64,000 bases of DNA from Comamonas testosteroni (GCF_014076415.1 NZ_CP043568.1:5084001-5148000); one strand, 5' to 3'. Numbered from the stretch's first letter, positions 1 through 8,500 are shown. Notes: generated by a model not told the origin, from the letters alone. Made by a program: numbers and translations.

Positions 1-1
1 C

Positions 2-649
2 GATGCCGACAAAAGCATTGGCTGCATGATCATCACCGGCAGCGAACGTGCCTTTGCCGCTGGTGCCGACATCGGTGCCATGGCCAAGTACAGCTTTGCC
101 GACGCCTATGGCGGCGACTACATCACGCGCAACTGGGAAACCATTCGCAGCATCCGCAAGCCCGTGATTGCCGCCGTCAGCGGCTTTGCCCTGGGCGGCG
201 GCTGCGAGCTGGCGATGATGTGCGACTTCATCATCGCTGCCGATAACGCCAAGTTCGGCCAGCCCGAGATCAAGCTGGGCGTGATCCCTGGTGCCGGCGG
301 CACGCAGCGCCTGCCTCGCGCCGTGGGCAAATCCAAGGCCATGGACATGGCTCTGACCGCCCGCATGATGGATGCCAGCGAGGCCGAGCGCGCCGGTCTG
401 GTCAGCCGCGTCGTGCCTTTTGACAAGCTCATGGAAGAGGCGCTGGGCGCCGCCATCATCATCAGCGGCTTCTCTCAGCTGGCCGTGATGGCTGCCAAGG
501 AGTCCGTGAACCGTGCGTTCGAAAGCGGCCTCTCCGATGGCGTGATGTTCGAGCGCCGCCTGTTCCATGCCCTGTTTGCCACCCAGGACCAGAAGGAAGG
601 CATGGACGCGTTTGTGAACAAGCGCCCCGCCAACTTCACCCATCAGTAG
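2..649 (+). CDS. Enoyl-CoA hydratase, 5' end cut by window
   Basis: Crotonase-fold enoyl-CoA hydratase, which hydrates trans-2-enoyl-CoA in fatty-acid or related acyl-CoA degradation. The frame is open from base 2, so the true start lies upstream; the first in-frame ATG inside the window (26) falls in the conserved core and is not the start. Visible family marks: AFAAGADI (oxyanion-hole strand), [13 protein letters not shown] (second oxyanion-hole glycine and helix), and [21 protein letters not shown], which carries the catalytic glutamate region. About 215 codons are visible of a usual 255-265. The C-terminus is complete and followed by tRNA genes. The exact pathway cannot be told. Confidence 0.93.
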   Translation, partial: DADKSIGCMIITGSERAFAAGADIGAMAKYSFADAYGGDYITRNWETIRSIRKPVIAAVSGFALGGGCELAMMCDFIIAADNAKFGQPEIKLGVIPGAGGTQRLPRAVGKSKAMDMALTARMMDASEAERAGLVSRVVPFDKLMEEALGAAIIISGFSQLAVMAAKESVNRAFESGLSDGVMFERRLFHALFATQDQKEGMDAFVNKRPANFTHQ

Positions 650-685
650 GCACCAGATTTTTCGCAAGAAATTTCAGCAAACCGC

Positions 686-713
686 TTGAAGCAGCTATTT
701 TTTTGCATATAAT
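686..713 (+). promoter_or_regulatory. Promoter of first tRNA-Met gene
   Basis: TTGAAG at 686-691 and TATAAT at 708-713 are separated by 16 bp, a near-perfect sigma-70 promoter. Initiation would fall a few bases before the tRNA starting at 724. Confidence 0.7.
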
Positions 714-723
714 TGCTGTCTTC

Positions 724-800
724 GGTCGTATAGCTCAGTTGGTTAGAGCGCAGCATTCATAATGCTGATGTCGCAGGTTCGAGTCCCGCTACGACCACCA
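724..800 (+). tRNA. tRNA-Met (CAT), copy 1
   Basis: A 77-nt cloverleaf with acceptor arm GGTCGTA/TACGACC, D arm TAGCTCAGTTGGTTAGAG, anticodon stem CAGCA/TGCTG with loop TTCATAA (anticodon CAT at 758-760), T loop GGTTCGAGTCC and encoded CCA. The first acceptor pair is a normal G-C, which argues against initiator tRNA. Elongator Met is the likely identity; CAT-anticodon tRNA-Ile2 is less likely from overall similarity. Identical to the copy at 930-1006. Confidence 0.95.
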
Positions 801-806
801 GACAGG

Positions 807-841
807 AAACCGCAGTGTTTGCAAAAGCACTGCGGTTTTTT
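807..841 (+). terminator. Rho-independent terminator after tRNA-Met copy 1
   Basis: Eleven-bp stem (AAACCGCAGTG at 807-817 with CACTGCGGTTT at 828-838) followed by a T run. Confidence 0.85.
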
Positions 842-886
842 CTTTGTCGCAACGCTCGCTGCAGTCTGCGCACAAAAATTCCCAAC

Positions 887-916
887 TTGGCTGCCAAGGC
901 CATTTCTTCCTATACA
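887..916 (+). promoter_or_regulatory. Promoter of second tRNA-Met gene
   Basis: TTGGCT (887-892) and TATACA (911-916) with an 18-bp spacer sit 14 bp before the second tRNA, so the two tRNAs are separate transcription units. Confidence 0.55.
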
Positions 917-929
917 ATTGCGGGCTGTC

Positions 930-1006
930 GGTCGTATAGCTCAGTTGGTTAGAGCGCAGCATTCATAATGCTGATGTCGCAGGTTCGAGTCCCGCTACGA
1001 CCACCA
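930..1006 (+). tRNA. tRNA-Met (CAT), copy 2
   Basis: Identical 77-nt sequence to copy 1, with anticodon CAT at 964-966 and encoded CCA. Its own promoter and terminator flank it. Only the tRNA body is duplicated; the flanks differ. Confidence 0.95.
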
Positions 1007-1013
1007 AATCCAT

Positions 1014-1050
1014 GCCCCAGTTGCTCACGCAACTGGGGCTTTTCGCTTTT
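1014..1050 (+). terminator. Terminator after tRNA-Met copy 2
   Basis: Ten-bp stem GCCCCAGTTG (1014-1023) / CAACTGGGGC (1030-1039) followed by a T-rich tail. Confidence 0.85.
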
Positions 1051-1293
1051 TACAGAGGCGACATTGCGCCGCACTGCCCTTCCTGCCCCGCAGAAATCAA
1101 CGCAGTCCGCGCCGCCATGCTCCAGCCGCTCAAACCTCCCCTTCAAGGACTTTTTCGTGCCCGTTGCACCTCAAGGATGCTGCACGCACGCTGCGTGCCC
1201 GCGCGCTGGTCTTGCGCCCAGCGAGGACCTGCTTTTTTCTGCAAAAGCCGGCCTGCAGGCACCCAAAGTCCGTCTTCGCTCAAGGACTCTCCC

Positions 1294-2550
1294 GTGACCA
1301 CACAAACCACAGGCGCCGTGGCAGGCATAGCCGCGCCCGCCGCTCCAACAGAAGTCAACGGATACAGCTGGAAAGCACTCATGGGCTCGGCCGTCGGCTA
1401 CGCCATGGACGGCTTTGACCTGCTGATTCTTGGCTTCATGCTCTCGGCCATCTCCAAGGACCTGAACCTCACGCCCGGCCAGGCCGGCTCTCTCGTGACC
1501 TGGACCTTGATCGGCGCCGTCTTCGGCGGCATCGTCTTCGGCATGCTCAGCGACAAATACGGCCGCATCCGCGTGCTGACCTGGACGATCGTGCTGTTTG
1601 CCGTCTTTACCGGTCTATGCGCATTTGCACAAGGCTACTGGGACTTGCTGATCTACCGCACCATCGCCGGTATCGGCCTGGGGGGAGAGTTCGGCATCGG
1701 CATGGCACTGGCCGCCGAGGCCTGGCCCGCACGCCATCGCGCACGCGTCTCGTCCTATGTGGCCCTGGGCTGGCAGCTCGGCGTGCTGGGCGCAGCCATG
1801 CTGACCCCGCTGCTGCTGCCCTCCATCGGCTGGCGCGGCATGTTTCTGGTCGGCGTGATTCCTGCTGTCGTGGCCTGGGTCATCCGCAACAAGCTGCATG
1901 AGCCCGAAGTGTTCGTGGCACGCAGCAAGAAAGAGCAGCCCTCGGCCATGCAATGCCTGAAGCTGCTGATGAAGGACAAGGCCACGCGCAAGATCAGCCT
2001 GGGCGTGATCGTGCTGACCTCGGTGCAGAACTTCGGCTACTACGGCATCATGATCTGGATGCCCAGCTTTCTGTCCAAGCAGATGGGCTTCAGCCTGACC
2101 AAGTCGTCGGTGTGGACGGCCGTCACCATCGTCGGCATGTCGCTGGGTATCTGGGTCTTCGGCCAGTTGGCCGACCGCATCGGCCGCAAGCCCACTTTCC
2201 TGATCTTCCAGGTCGGCTCCGTGATCTCGGTGCTGGCCTATTCCCAACTCACCGATGCCACGGCCATGCTGTGGGTGGGAGCCATCATGGGTCTGTGCGT
2301 CAATGGCATGATGGGCGGCTATGGCGCCGTCATCAGCGAAGCCTATCCCACCGAGGCCCGCGCCACGGCTCAGAACGTGCTGTTCAACATCGGTCGCGCC
2401 GTCGGCGGCCTGGGCCCGGTCGTCATCGGTGCGCTGGCCATGGCCTACTCCTTCCAGGTGGCCATTGCCCTGCTGGCCGCCATCTATGTGCTGGACATGC
2501 TGGCCACGGTCTTTCTGATTCCCGAACTCAAGGGCAAGGAGCTTCATTAA
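1294..2550 (+). CDS. MFS transporter, aromatic-acid/sialate type
   Basis: Inner-membrane major facilitator protein of about 418 aa with 12 predicted helices. The GTG at 1294 is preferred because AAGGA lies 7 nt upstream, and the protein then begins with a short hydrophilic tail before YSWKALMGSAVGYAMDGFDLLILG, the AAHS-type first helix with its DG/FD motif. Longer upstream frames run back into the tRNA terminator. The loop 2-3 motif GMLSDKYGRIRVL and loop 8-9 motif GQLADRIGRKPTF are classic MFS signatures. The substrate is probably an organic or aromatic acid taken up with protons, which would suit the neighbouring decarboxylase cassette, but that link is inference. Convergent with the LysR gene. 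Confidence 0.88.
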   Translation: MTTQTTGAVAGIAAPAAPTEVNGYSWKALMGSAVGYAMDGFDLLILGFMLSAISKDLNLTPGQAGSLVTWTLIGAVFGGIVFGMLSDKYGRIRVLTWTIVLFAVFTGLCAFAQGYWDLLIYRTIAGIGLGGEFGIGMALAAEAWPARHRARVSSYVALGWQLGVLGAAMLTPLLLPSIGWRGMFLVGVIPAVVAWVIRNKLHEPEVFVARSKKEQPSAMQCLKLLMKDKATRKISLGVIVLTSVQNFGYYGIMIWMPSFLSKQMGFSLTKSSVWTAVTIVGMSLGIWVFGQLADRIGRKPTFLIFQVGSVISVLAYSQLTDATAMLWVGAIMGLCVNGMMGGYGAVISEAYPTEARATAQNVLFNIGRAVGGLGPVVIGALAMAYSFQVAIALLAAIYVLDMLATVFLIPELKGKELH

Positions 2551-2575
2551 AGATAGCTGCCATTGCAGATCCATC

Positions 2576-2609
2576 AAGCGCCAGAGCCTTAAAGCCTGGC
2601 GCTTTTTTA
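2576..2609 (+). terminator. Terminator after MFS gene
   Basis: Nine-bp stem AAGCGCCAG (2576-2584) / CTGGCGCTT (2596-2604) followed by T residues. Confidence 0.8.
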
Positions 2610-2689
2610 TTGCCGCCGGGGCCCCTCACGTGGGAGCCCGGCGCAGGGTCAGCGGCCACACGAAGTGGGCATGTGTAGGGCTGAGCACC

Positions 2690-3595
2690 TTATCTGCGCT
2701 GCCCGAACACTTCGCTGACCAATTCCCGCAGCCACTGGTTCGCGGGCTCCTGCGCAAAGCGCCAGCTCCAGTGCAGAGAGACATCGAAAGCACTCTCTGG
2801 CAGATCGGCCTGCAGCACCACATATCCGCCCTGTGCTTCAAAGGTCTCGGCAATCTCGGCGGGCATGATGACGGCCAGATCCGTCTGATGCACGATGGAA
2901 GGCACGGCCATGAAGTGGGCCGCCGACAGCCGCACCTGATCCTGCAAATCGAGTTTGCGCAGAATGCGCAGCGTCTCGGAATGCGAGCGCACCGCCACAT
3001 AGTCGAGCCCGCGCAAATGTTCAGCACTCAGCCTCTCGGTCTTCAAATCCTTGAGCACCGGATGCCCCTGACGCAGCAACAGGGCGTAGTGATCGGACAG
3101 CAGCACCTTCTGCTGCGTGCCCGTCACACCAGGCAGAAAGCCGATGGCGATATCCAGCGAACCGCGATCCAGTGCATCGGCAATCTCGCCCATGGGCATG
3201 GGCAGGGTTTCCAGCTGCACATGGGGCGCCCGGCCTCTCAAGGCCTGCATCAGTGGTGGCAAGAAGCGCGCCTCGCCGATGTCGCTGAGGTGAATGCGAA
3301 AGCACTGATTCGCCTGCAAGGGATCAAAACTGTGTGCCTCTGCCAAAGCCACCTCCAGCGTTGCCAGTGCAGTTCTTACCGCCTGAGCCAGCCGCTCGGC
3401 ACGCGGCGTGGGGCGCACTCCCCCATGCATGCGTTCAAACAGCGGATCGCCCAGCAAATGGCGCAGCCGCGTCACCGCCTGACTGGCTGCGGGCTGGGAA
3501 AGACCCAGCTCCTGCGAAGCGCGGCTGACGCTGCCGTGGCGGAACACCGCATCGAAAACACGCAACAGATTGAGATCCAGACCTGATATATCCAT
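2690..3595 (-). CDS. LysR-family transcriptional regulator
   Basis: 301-aa LysR-type regulator with the usual length and architecture. The N-terminal winged HTH (residues about 6-65) contains LNLLRVFDAVFRHGSVSRAS and LGLSQPAASQAVTRLRHLLGDPLF. The rest is a periplasmic-binding-like effector domain. Transcribed divergently from the ThDP decarboxylase gene with a 111-bp spacer that holds inverted repeats, the arrangement expected for a regulator of the adjacent catabolic operon. The inducer is unknown; an aryl or alkyl 2-oxo acid is a reasonable guess. Confidence 0.9.
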   Translation of the reverse strand: MDISGLDLNLLRVFDAVFRHGSVSRASQELGLSQPAASQAVTRLRHLLGDPLFERMHGGVRPTPRAERLAQAVRTALATLEVALAEAHSFDPLQANQCFRIHLSDIGEARFLPPLMQALRGRAPHVQLETLPMPMGEIADALDRGSLDIAIGFLPGVTGTQQKVLLSDHYALLLRQGHPVLKDLKTERLSAEHLRGLDYVAVRSHSETLRILRKLDLQDQVRLSAAHFMAVPSIVHQTDLAVIMPAEIAETFEAQGGYVVLQADLPESAFDVSLHWSWRFAQEPANQWLRELVSEVFGQRR

Positions 3596-3600
3596 TAAAC

Positions 3601-3624
3601 GAATATCTCTTAGATGAATTATTC
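3601..3624. promoter_or_regulatory. Candidate LysR operator between regulator and decarboxylase
   Basis: Two nested inverted repeats lie in the divergent spacer: ATCT-CTT-AGAT at 3605-3615 and GAATA (3601-3605) with TATTC (3620-3624). Position and AT-richness fit a LysR activator site; no experimental support. Confidence 0.4.
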
Positions 3625-3706
3625 AATTGCTGGAAATTATCTCCAAAGGCAGGATTGATGCCAACAGTGCCAAGGCCCAGTGCCAGCCCGATCCAAGGAG
3701 AATTTT

Positions 3707-5323
3707 TTGCCCGCCAACACCGCCCCCAATGCCCAGACCGCCGAAGTCTTCACCGTACGCCATGCCGTCATCAACATGCTGCGCGAGCTGGGCATGACAC
3801 GCATCTTCGGCAACCCGGGCTCCACCGAGCTGCCCCTGTTTCGCGACTATCCCGAGGACTTCTCATACATCCTCGGCCTGCAGGAGACCGTGGTCGTGGG
3901 CATGGCAGACGGCTATGCCCAGGCCACGCGCAACGCCAGCTTCGTGAACCTGCACTCGGCCGCCGGCGTGGGCCACGCCATGGCCAATATCTTCACGGCC
4001 TTCAAGAACCGCACGCCCATGGTCATCACGGCCGGCCAGCAGACGCGCTCGCTGCTGCAGTTCGACCCCTTCCTGCACTCCAACCAGGCCGCCGAGCTGC
4101 CCAAGCCCTATGTGAAGTGGAGCTGCGAGCCCGCACGCGCCGAGGACGTGCCCCAGGCCCTGGCGCGCGCCTACTACATCGCCATGCAGGAGCCGCGCGG
4201 CCCGGTCTTCGTCTCCATTCCCGCCGATGACTGGGATGTGCCCTGCGAGCCCATCACACTGCGCAAAGTCGGCTTCGAAACCCGACCCGACCCGCGCCTG
4301 CTGGACAGCATAGGCCAGGCGCTGGAGGGGGCGCGCGCACCGGCCTTCGTGGTCGGAGCGGCCGTGGACCGCAGCCAGGCCTTCGAAGCCGTCCAGGCCC
4401 TGGCCGAACGCCACCAGGCGCGCGTCTATGTGGCGCCCATGAGCGGGCGCTGCGGCTTCCCCGAGGACCATGCGCTGTTCGGCGGCTTCCTGCCGGCCAT
4501 GCGCGAGCGCATCGTGGACAGGCTCTCGGGCCATGACGTGGTCTTCGTCATCGGCGCACCAGCCTTCACCTACCACGTCGAAGGCCACGGCCCCTTCATC
4601 GCCGAAGGCACGCAGCTGTTCCAGCTCATCGAGGACCCTGCCATCGCCGCCTGGGCCCCCGTGGGCGACGCGGCCGTGGGCAATATCCGCATGGGCGTGC
4701 AGGAACTGCTGGCCCGCCCCCTGGCAGGTCCGCGCCCTGCGCTCCAGCCCCGGCCTGCCATACCCGCCCCGGCGGCACCTGAGCCGGGCAAGCTGATGAG
4801 CGATGCCTTCCTCATGCACACACTGGCCCAGGTGCGATCGCGTGACAGCATCATCGTCGAGGAGGCACCTGGCTCGCGCTCCATCATCCAGGCCCACCTG
4901 CCCATCTACGCTGCCGAGACCTTCTTCACCATGTGCAGCGGCGGACTGGGCCACAGCCTGCCTGCTTCCGTAGGCATCGCGCTGGCCAAGCCCGACAAGA
5001 AGGTCATAGGCGTCATCGGCGACGGCTCGGCCATGTACGCCATCCAGGCACTGTGGAGCGCAGCCCATCTGGGGCTGCCGGTCACCTACATCATTGTCAA
5101 GAACCGCCGCTACGCTGCCCTGCAGGATTTCTCCAGGGTGTTCGGCTACCGTGAGGGCGAGAAGGTCGAGGGAACGGACCTGCCCGACATCGACTTCGTG
5201 GCCCTGGCCAAGGGCCAGGGCTGCGACGGCGTGCGCGTCACCGAAGCAGCGCAGCTGCCCCAGGTTCTGCGGGACGCCCTGCGCAGCCCGCGCGCCACGC
5301 TGGTCGAGGTCGAGGTCGCCTGA
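3707..5323 (+). CDS. mdlC: Benzoylformate decarboxylase-like ThDP enzyme
   Basis: Thiamine-diphosphate decarboxylase, 538 aa, most like benzoylformate decarboxylase (2-oxo-2-arylacetate to aldehyde plus CO2). Catalytic residues of that family can be matched with the same spacing: Ser39 (GNPGSTELP), Glu60 (LGLQETVVVG) and His83 (NLHSAAG) correspond to Ser26, Glu47 and His70 of the Pseudomonas enzyme; the His in FTYHVEG fits His281. The cofactor motif is GDGSAMYAIQALW through IIVKN. A TTG start at 3707 is preferred because AAGGAG lies 6 nt upstream; an in-frame GTG at 3680 has no such site. The context (LysR, dehydrogenase, binding proteins) suggests 2-oxo-acid catabolism. The substrate is not certain; other 2-oxo-acid decarboxylases share these motifs. 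Confidence 0.82.
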   Translation: MPANTAPNAQTAEVFTVRHAVINMLRELGMTRIFGNPGSTELPLFRDYPEDFSYILGLQETVVVGMADGYAQATRNASFVNLHSAAGVGHAMANIFTAFKNRTPMVITAGQQTRSLLQFDPFLHSNQAAELPKPYVKWSCEPARAEDVPQALARAYYIAMQEPRGPVFVSIPADDWDVPCEPITLRKVGFETRPDPRLLDSIGQALEGARAPAFVVGAAVDRSQAFEAVQALAERHQARVYVAPMSGRCGFPEDHALFGGFLPAMRERIVDRLSGHDVVFVIGAPAFTYHVEGHGPFIAEGTQLFQLIEDPAIAAWAPVGDAAVGNIRMGVQELLARPLAGPRPALQPRPAIPAPAAPEPGKLMSDAFLMHTLAQVRSRDSIIVEEAPGSRSIIQAHLPIYAAETFFTMCSGGLGHSLPASVGIALAKPDKKVIGVIGDGSAMYAIQALWSAAHLGLPVTYIIVKNRRYAALQDFSRVFGYREGEKVEGTDLPDIDFVALAKGQGCDGVRVTEAAQLPQVLRDALRSPRATLVEVEVA

Positions 5324-5351
5324 CCCGGCCTCGCACCCTCGGAGACAAGAC

Positions 5352-6293
5352 ATGCACAACACACAAGAGCCGCAAGCGGCCACCGTCGGCATCCTGGGAG
5401 CGGGGGCCATGGGCACCCTGTTCGGCACGCGGCTGGCCCGGGCCGGCATCCCCGTCACGCTGGTGGATGTCAACGCGCAGTTGCTCCAGACCATACGTGA
5501 GCACGGCGTGCACTGCGAGACCGACCAGGGCCCGCTGCACGCCGACGTTCAGGCCCTGCAGGCCCATGAGCTGACGCAGCCGCCCAAGCGCTGGCTGATC
5601 TTCACCAAGGCCGCCCACACCCAGGCCGCGCTGCAAAGCATTGCCCATCTGATAGGGCCTGGGACCCTGCTGCTCAGCCTGCAAAACGGCATAGGACATA
5701 TCGAGACCCTGCATGGATTTGCCGATGCCCGGCAGATCGCCGTGGGCGTGACGACATGGCCGGCACGGTTGCTGGCTCCAGGAAAAGTGAGTTCGCTGGG
5801 CAGCGGCAAGATTCGCTTCATGCCGCGCACCGGACAGGTGGACGCCGGCTTCCAGGACTTCGGCGACGACCTCAACCGCGCCGGACTGCATTGCGAGATC
5901 GATCCCGAGGTCGAGACCGCCATCTGGGAAAAGCTGGCCTTCAATGCTGCCTTCAACGGTCTGTGCGGCATCACGCGCCAGACCGTGGACGGACTGGCCA
6001 GCCCTCTGGGCCGCAGCCTGATCCGCGAAGTCCTGGACGAGGTCGTTGCCGTGGCTGCGGCCAACGGTATCGCTGTGGACGCCCACCGTATCCAGGCCAC
6101 GGTGGAGGACGCCCTGAACCACCATATGGGACACCAGCCATCGCTGCTGCAGGACCTGCTGGCGGGGCGCCCCACCGAAACCGACTCCATCCACGGCGCG
6201 GTGGTGCGCGCGGGCGAGCGGCATGGCATCGCCACGCCCATGACACGTACCCTGCACCGGCTCATCAGCATGACGCAGCAGCGCACGCCATAG
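5352..6293 (+). CDS. Ketopantoate reductase-family dehydrogenase
   Basis: 313-aa protein of the PanE/ApbA family, NADPH-dependent 2-oxo-acid/2-hydroxy-acid oxidoreductases. The Rossmann fold begins with VGILGAGAMGTLFGTRLARAG (GxGAMG). SLQNGIGHIE and the C-terminal helical region with KLAFNAAFNGLCGIT are typical; the Lys and Asn of KLAFNAAFN fit the catalytic pair. GGAGA lies 6 nt before the ATG. It sits 28 nt after the decarboxylase gene in one operon, so a catabolic role on a 2-oxo or 2-hydroxy acid is more likely than pantothenate synthesis; that is inference. Confidence 0.82.
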   Translation: MHNTQEPQAATVGILGAGAMGTLFGTRLARAGIPVTLVDVNAQLLQTIREHGVHCETDQGPLHADVQALQAHELTQPPKRWLIFTKAAHTQAALQSIAHLIGPGTLLLSLQNGIGHIETLHGFADARQIAVGVTTWPARLLAPGKVSSLGSGKIRFMPRTGQVDAGFQDFGDDLNRAGLHCEIDPEVETAIWEKLAFNAAFNGLCGITRQTVDGLASPLGRSLIREVLDEVVAVAAANGIAVDAHRIQATVEDALNHHMGHQPSLLQDLLAGRPTETDSIHGAVVRAGERHGIATPMTRTLHRLISMTQQRTP

Positions 6294-6397
6294 AACCAGG
6301 ACTCGGCGAAGACGCATCAAAGGCTCGGGAAAAACAGCAAAAACAAAGAGAAAGACAGCAGGGACCGGGCCCACGGATTCAACAACAAGGAGACAAC

Positions 6398-7369
6398 ATG
6401 CGCAGAACCTTTCTCAAAGCCGGCGCTGCTTGCGGTGTACAGCTCATGCTGGGTAGGGCCCACGCCCAGCAGGCGTCCGGCAGGCCCATGGAATGGGTGG
6501 TCGGCTTTGCCGCAGGCGGCGGCTCGGATGCTGTGGCTCGGGGTGTAGCCGAGGCCTGGGCCAAGCCTATCCATCGCAACATCGTGGTGATCAACAAGCC
6601 GGGCGCCGGCACCAACATCGCCGCAGAATATGCGGCGCGCTCACGCGACTATGGCAACCTGGTCTTCACCGCCGACTTCGCAACCCTGGCCGCCAACCCG
6701 CATCTGTTCCCCAAGCTGGCCTACAACGCCGAGCAGGACTTCGTCCCCATCAGCCTGCTGGCACGCTTTCCGCTGCTGCTGGTCGTCAACAACGAATTGC
6801 CGGTGCGCAACTTCCAGGAGTTCGCGGCCTGGGCCAAGGCCAACCCCAGCAGGCTCAGCTATGGCTCTCCCGGGCTGGGCACCCCACACCATCTGGCCAC
6901 CGAACTGCTGGCCCAGAAGATGGGCGCGAAGATGACCCACGCACCCTATCGCGGCGCCGGCCCGGCCATGCTGGATGTGATCGGAGGCCAGATTCCCTTC
7001 ATGCTGGTGGACAGTGCCGCAGGCCTGCCCCACATCAACGCCGGCAAGGTCCGTGCCATCGGCGTGGCCAGCGCGCAGCGGCTCAAAAGCCTGCCCCAGA
7101 CGCCCACGCTCATCGAGCAGGGCGTGGCCGGCTTCGAGGCCTTCGCCTGGCAGGGCCTGGTCGCTCCCAGGGGCACGGATGACGCCACCATACAGATATG
7201 GTCCAGGACGCTGCAGGAAACCCTGAAGACGCCGTCCGTGCAGGCCCGCTTCGAGGCCCTGGCCCTGGAGCCCCTGCCCAGCACTCCCGAGCAGATGCGG
7301 GAGTTCTGGCTCTCCGAGAAGAAGCGCTGGGGAGAGGTCATCAAGACCGCAGGCATCAAGCTGGACTGA
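6398..7369 (+). CDS. Bug-family tripartite tricarboxylate binding protein, Tat-type signal
   Basis: 323-aa extracytoplasmic solute-binding protein of the Bug/TctC family. The start is fixed by AAGGAG 5 nt before the ATG. The N-terminus MRRTFLKAGAACG resembles a twin-arginine signal (RRTFLK). Mature hallmarks are VVGFAAGGGSDAVAR, VVINKPGAGTNIAAEYAA, YGSPGLGTPHHLATELL and APYRGAGPAMLDVIGGQI. No TctA/TctB membrane genes are nearby, common for the large Bug families of Burkholderiales. Ligands are usually carboxylates, so this one may capture the substrate of the adjacent decarboxylase. Confidence 0.88.
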   Translation: MRRTFLKAGAACGVQLMLGRAHAQQASGRPMEWVVGFAAGGGSDAVARGVAEAWAKPIHRNIVVINKPGAGTNIAAEYAARSRDYGNLVFTADFATLAANPHLFPKLAYNAEQDFVPISLLARFPLLLVVNNELPVRNFQEFAAWAKANPSRLSYGSPGLGTPHHLATELLAQKMGAKMTHAPYRGAGPAMLDVIGGQIPFMLVDSAAGLPHINAGKVRAIGVASAQRLKSLPQTPTLIEQGVAGFEAFAWQGLVAPRGTDDATIQIWSRTLQETLKTPSVQARFEALALEPLPSTPEQMREFWLSEKKRWGEVIKTAGIKLD

Positions 7370-7399
7370 TCGATATCAATGACAAACAGGAAAACACCT

Positions 7400-8416
7400 A
7401 TGGAGACCCCTATCACTCAACGCCCCTCTGCACACAGGCCGCTGCGCGCCCTGATCGCCAAAGGCTGGGCCAGCCTGGGCATGGCGCTTTGCCTGGCACC
7501 GGCCGCCCAGTCACAGACATGGCCGGATCGTCCCATCCGCCTGATCGTGAACTTCGCTCCTGGCGGCGCGGCCGATGTGATGGGGCGCGCTATCTCGCCC
7601 ACCATGAGCCAGGTGCTGGGCCAGTCCGTGGTGGTGGACAACAAGCCCGGAGCCAACGGCAATATCGGTATCAGCGAAACCGTGCGCTCTGCCAAGGACG
7701 GCTATACGCTGCTGCTGAGCAGCGGCGGCGGCATCAGCATCAATCCGCTGATCTACAGCAAGCTGCCTTTCAATCCCGAAAAAGACCTGATCCCTGTGGC
7801 GGCCGTGGCACGCGTGCATGTGTTTCTGGAAACCAACCCCAGTCTTCCCGTGAGCAATGTGCAGGACTTCATCAAGCACCTGCAGGCCAATCCTGGCAAG
7901 CTGTCCTACGGCTCGCCAGGCCCGGGCAGCTCGCCTCATCTGGCCGGTGAAATGTTCAAGCGCGCAGCCAAGGTCGATGCCAGCCATATTCCCTACAAGG
8001 GAGCCGGTCCTGCCCTGACCGATGTGCTCAGCGGTCAATTGCAATACTGGTTCGATCCGGGCCCGGGCCTCAAGCAGGTCGAGGCCGGCAAGCTCAAGCT
8101 GCTGGCCATAGGCAGCCCGCACCGCTCGCCTCTGTACCCCAAGGTACCCACGCTGGCCGAAAGCGGCCTGCCGGGCTTCGATGCCGACACACTGTTCGGC
8201 GTCTACGCGCCGGCCGGCACGCCCGCCCCCGTGGTGGATGCCGTGCGCGCCAGCGTGATCAAGGCACTGGAGCAAAAGAGCGTGGTCGATGTGATCCAGG
8301 GTCTGGGCGCCACGCCCGAGCCGCGCATGAGCCGCCAGGACTTCGTGGACCACCATGCCAAGGAACGCGCCCGCTTCGCACCGCTGATCAAGGAAATCGG
8401 CTTGAAAGTGGACTAG
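7400..8416 (+). CDS. Bug-family solute-binding protein, second copy
   Basis: Second TctC-like periplasmic binding protein, 338 aa. The ATG at 7400 is favoured because CAGGAAAA precedes it by 7 nt; an earlier in-frame ATG at 7379 lacks a ribosome site. A Sec-type signal ends near LAPAAQSQTWP. Family motifs are LIVNFAPGGAADVMGR, VVVDNKPGANGNIG, YGSPGPGSSPHLAGEMF and IPYKGAGPALTDVLSGQ. Clearly divergent from its neighbour, so the pair probably binds different ligands or arose by old duplication. A strong terminator follows, closing the operon. Confidence 0.88.
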   Translation: METPITQRPSAHRPLRALIAKGWASLGMALCLAPAAQSQTWPDRPIRLIVNFAPGGAADVMGRAISPTMSQVLGQSVVVDNKPGANGNIGISETVRSAKDGYTLLLSSGGGISINPLIYSKLPFNPEKDLIPVAAVARVHVFLETNPSLPVSNVQDFIKHLQANPGKLSYGSPGPGSSPHLAGEMFKRAAKVDASHIPYKGAGPALTDVLSGQLQYWFDPGPGLKQVEAGKLKLLAIGSPHRSPLYPKVPTLAESGLPGFDADTLFGVYAPAGTPAPVVDAVRASVIKALEQKSVVDVIQGLGATPEPRMSRQDFVDHHAKERARFAPLIKEIGLKVD

Positions 8417-8463
8417 GAAATATCAGTTCAACGTGGGAGTCCGGTTGCCCGAAAACTCCCTTT

Positions 8464-8497
8464 GACCGCCGGTCTGAAAGGATCGGCGGTCTTTTTT
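8464..8497 (+). terminator. Terminator of decarboxylase-Bug operon
   Basis: GACCGCCG (8464-8471) pairs with CGGCGGTC (8484-8491), followed by six T. Confidence 0.85.
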
Positions 8498-8500
8498 CGG

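Noticed and set aside
3637..3825. Extra small minus-strand ORFs near the decarboxylase start
   Set aside because: Shadow frames without ribosome sites overlapping a well-supported gene.
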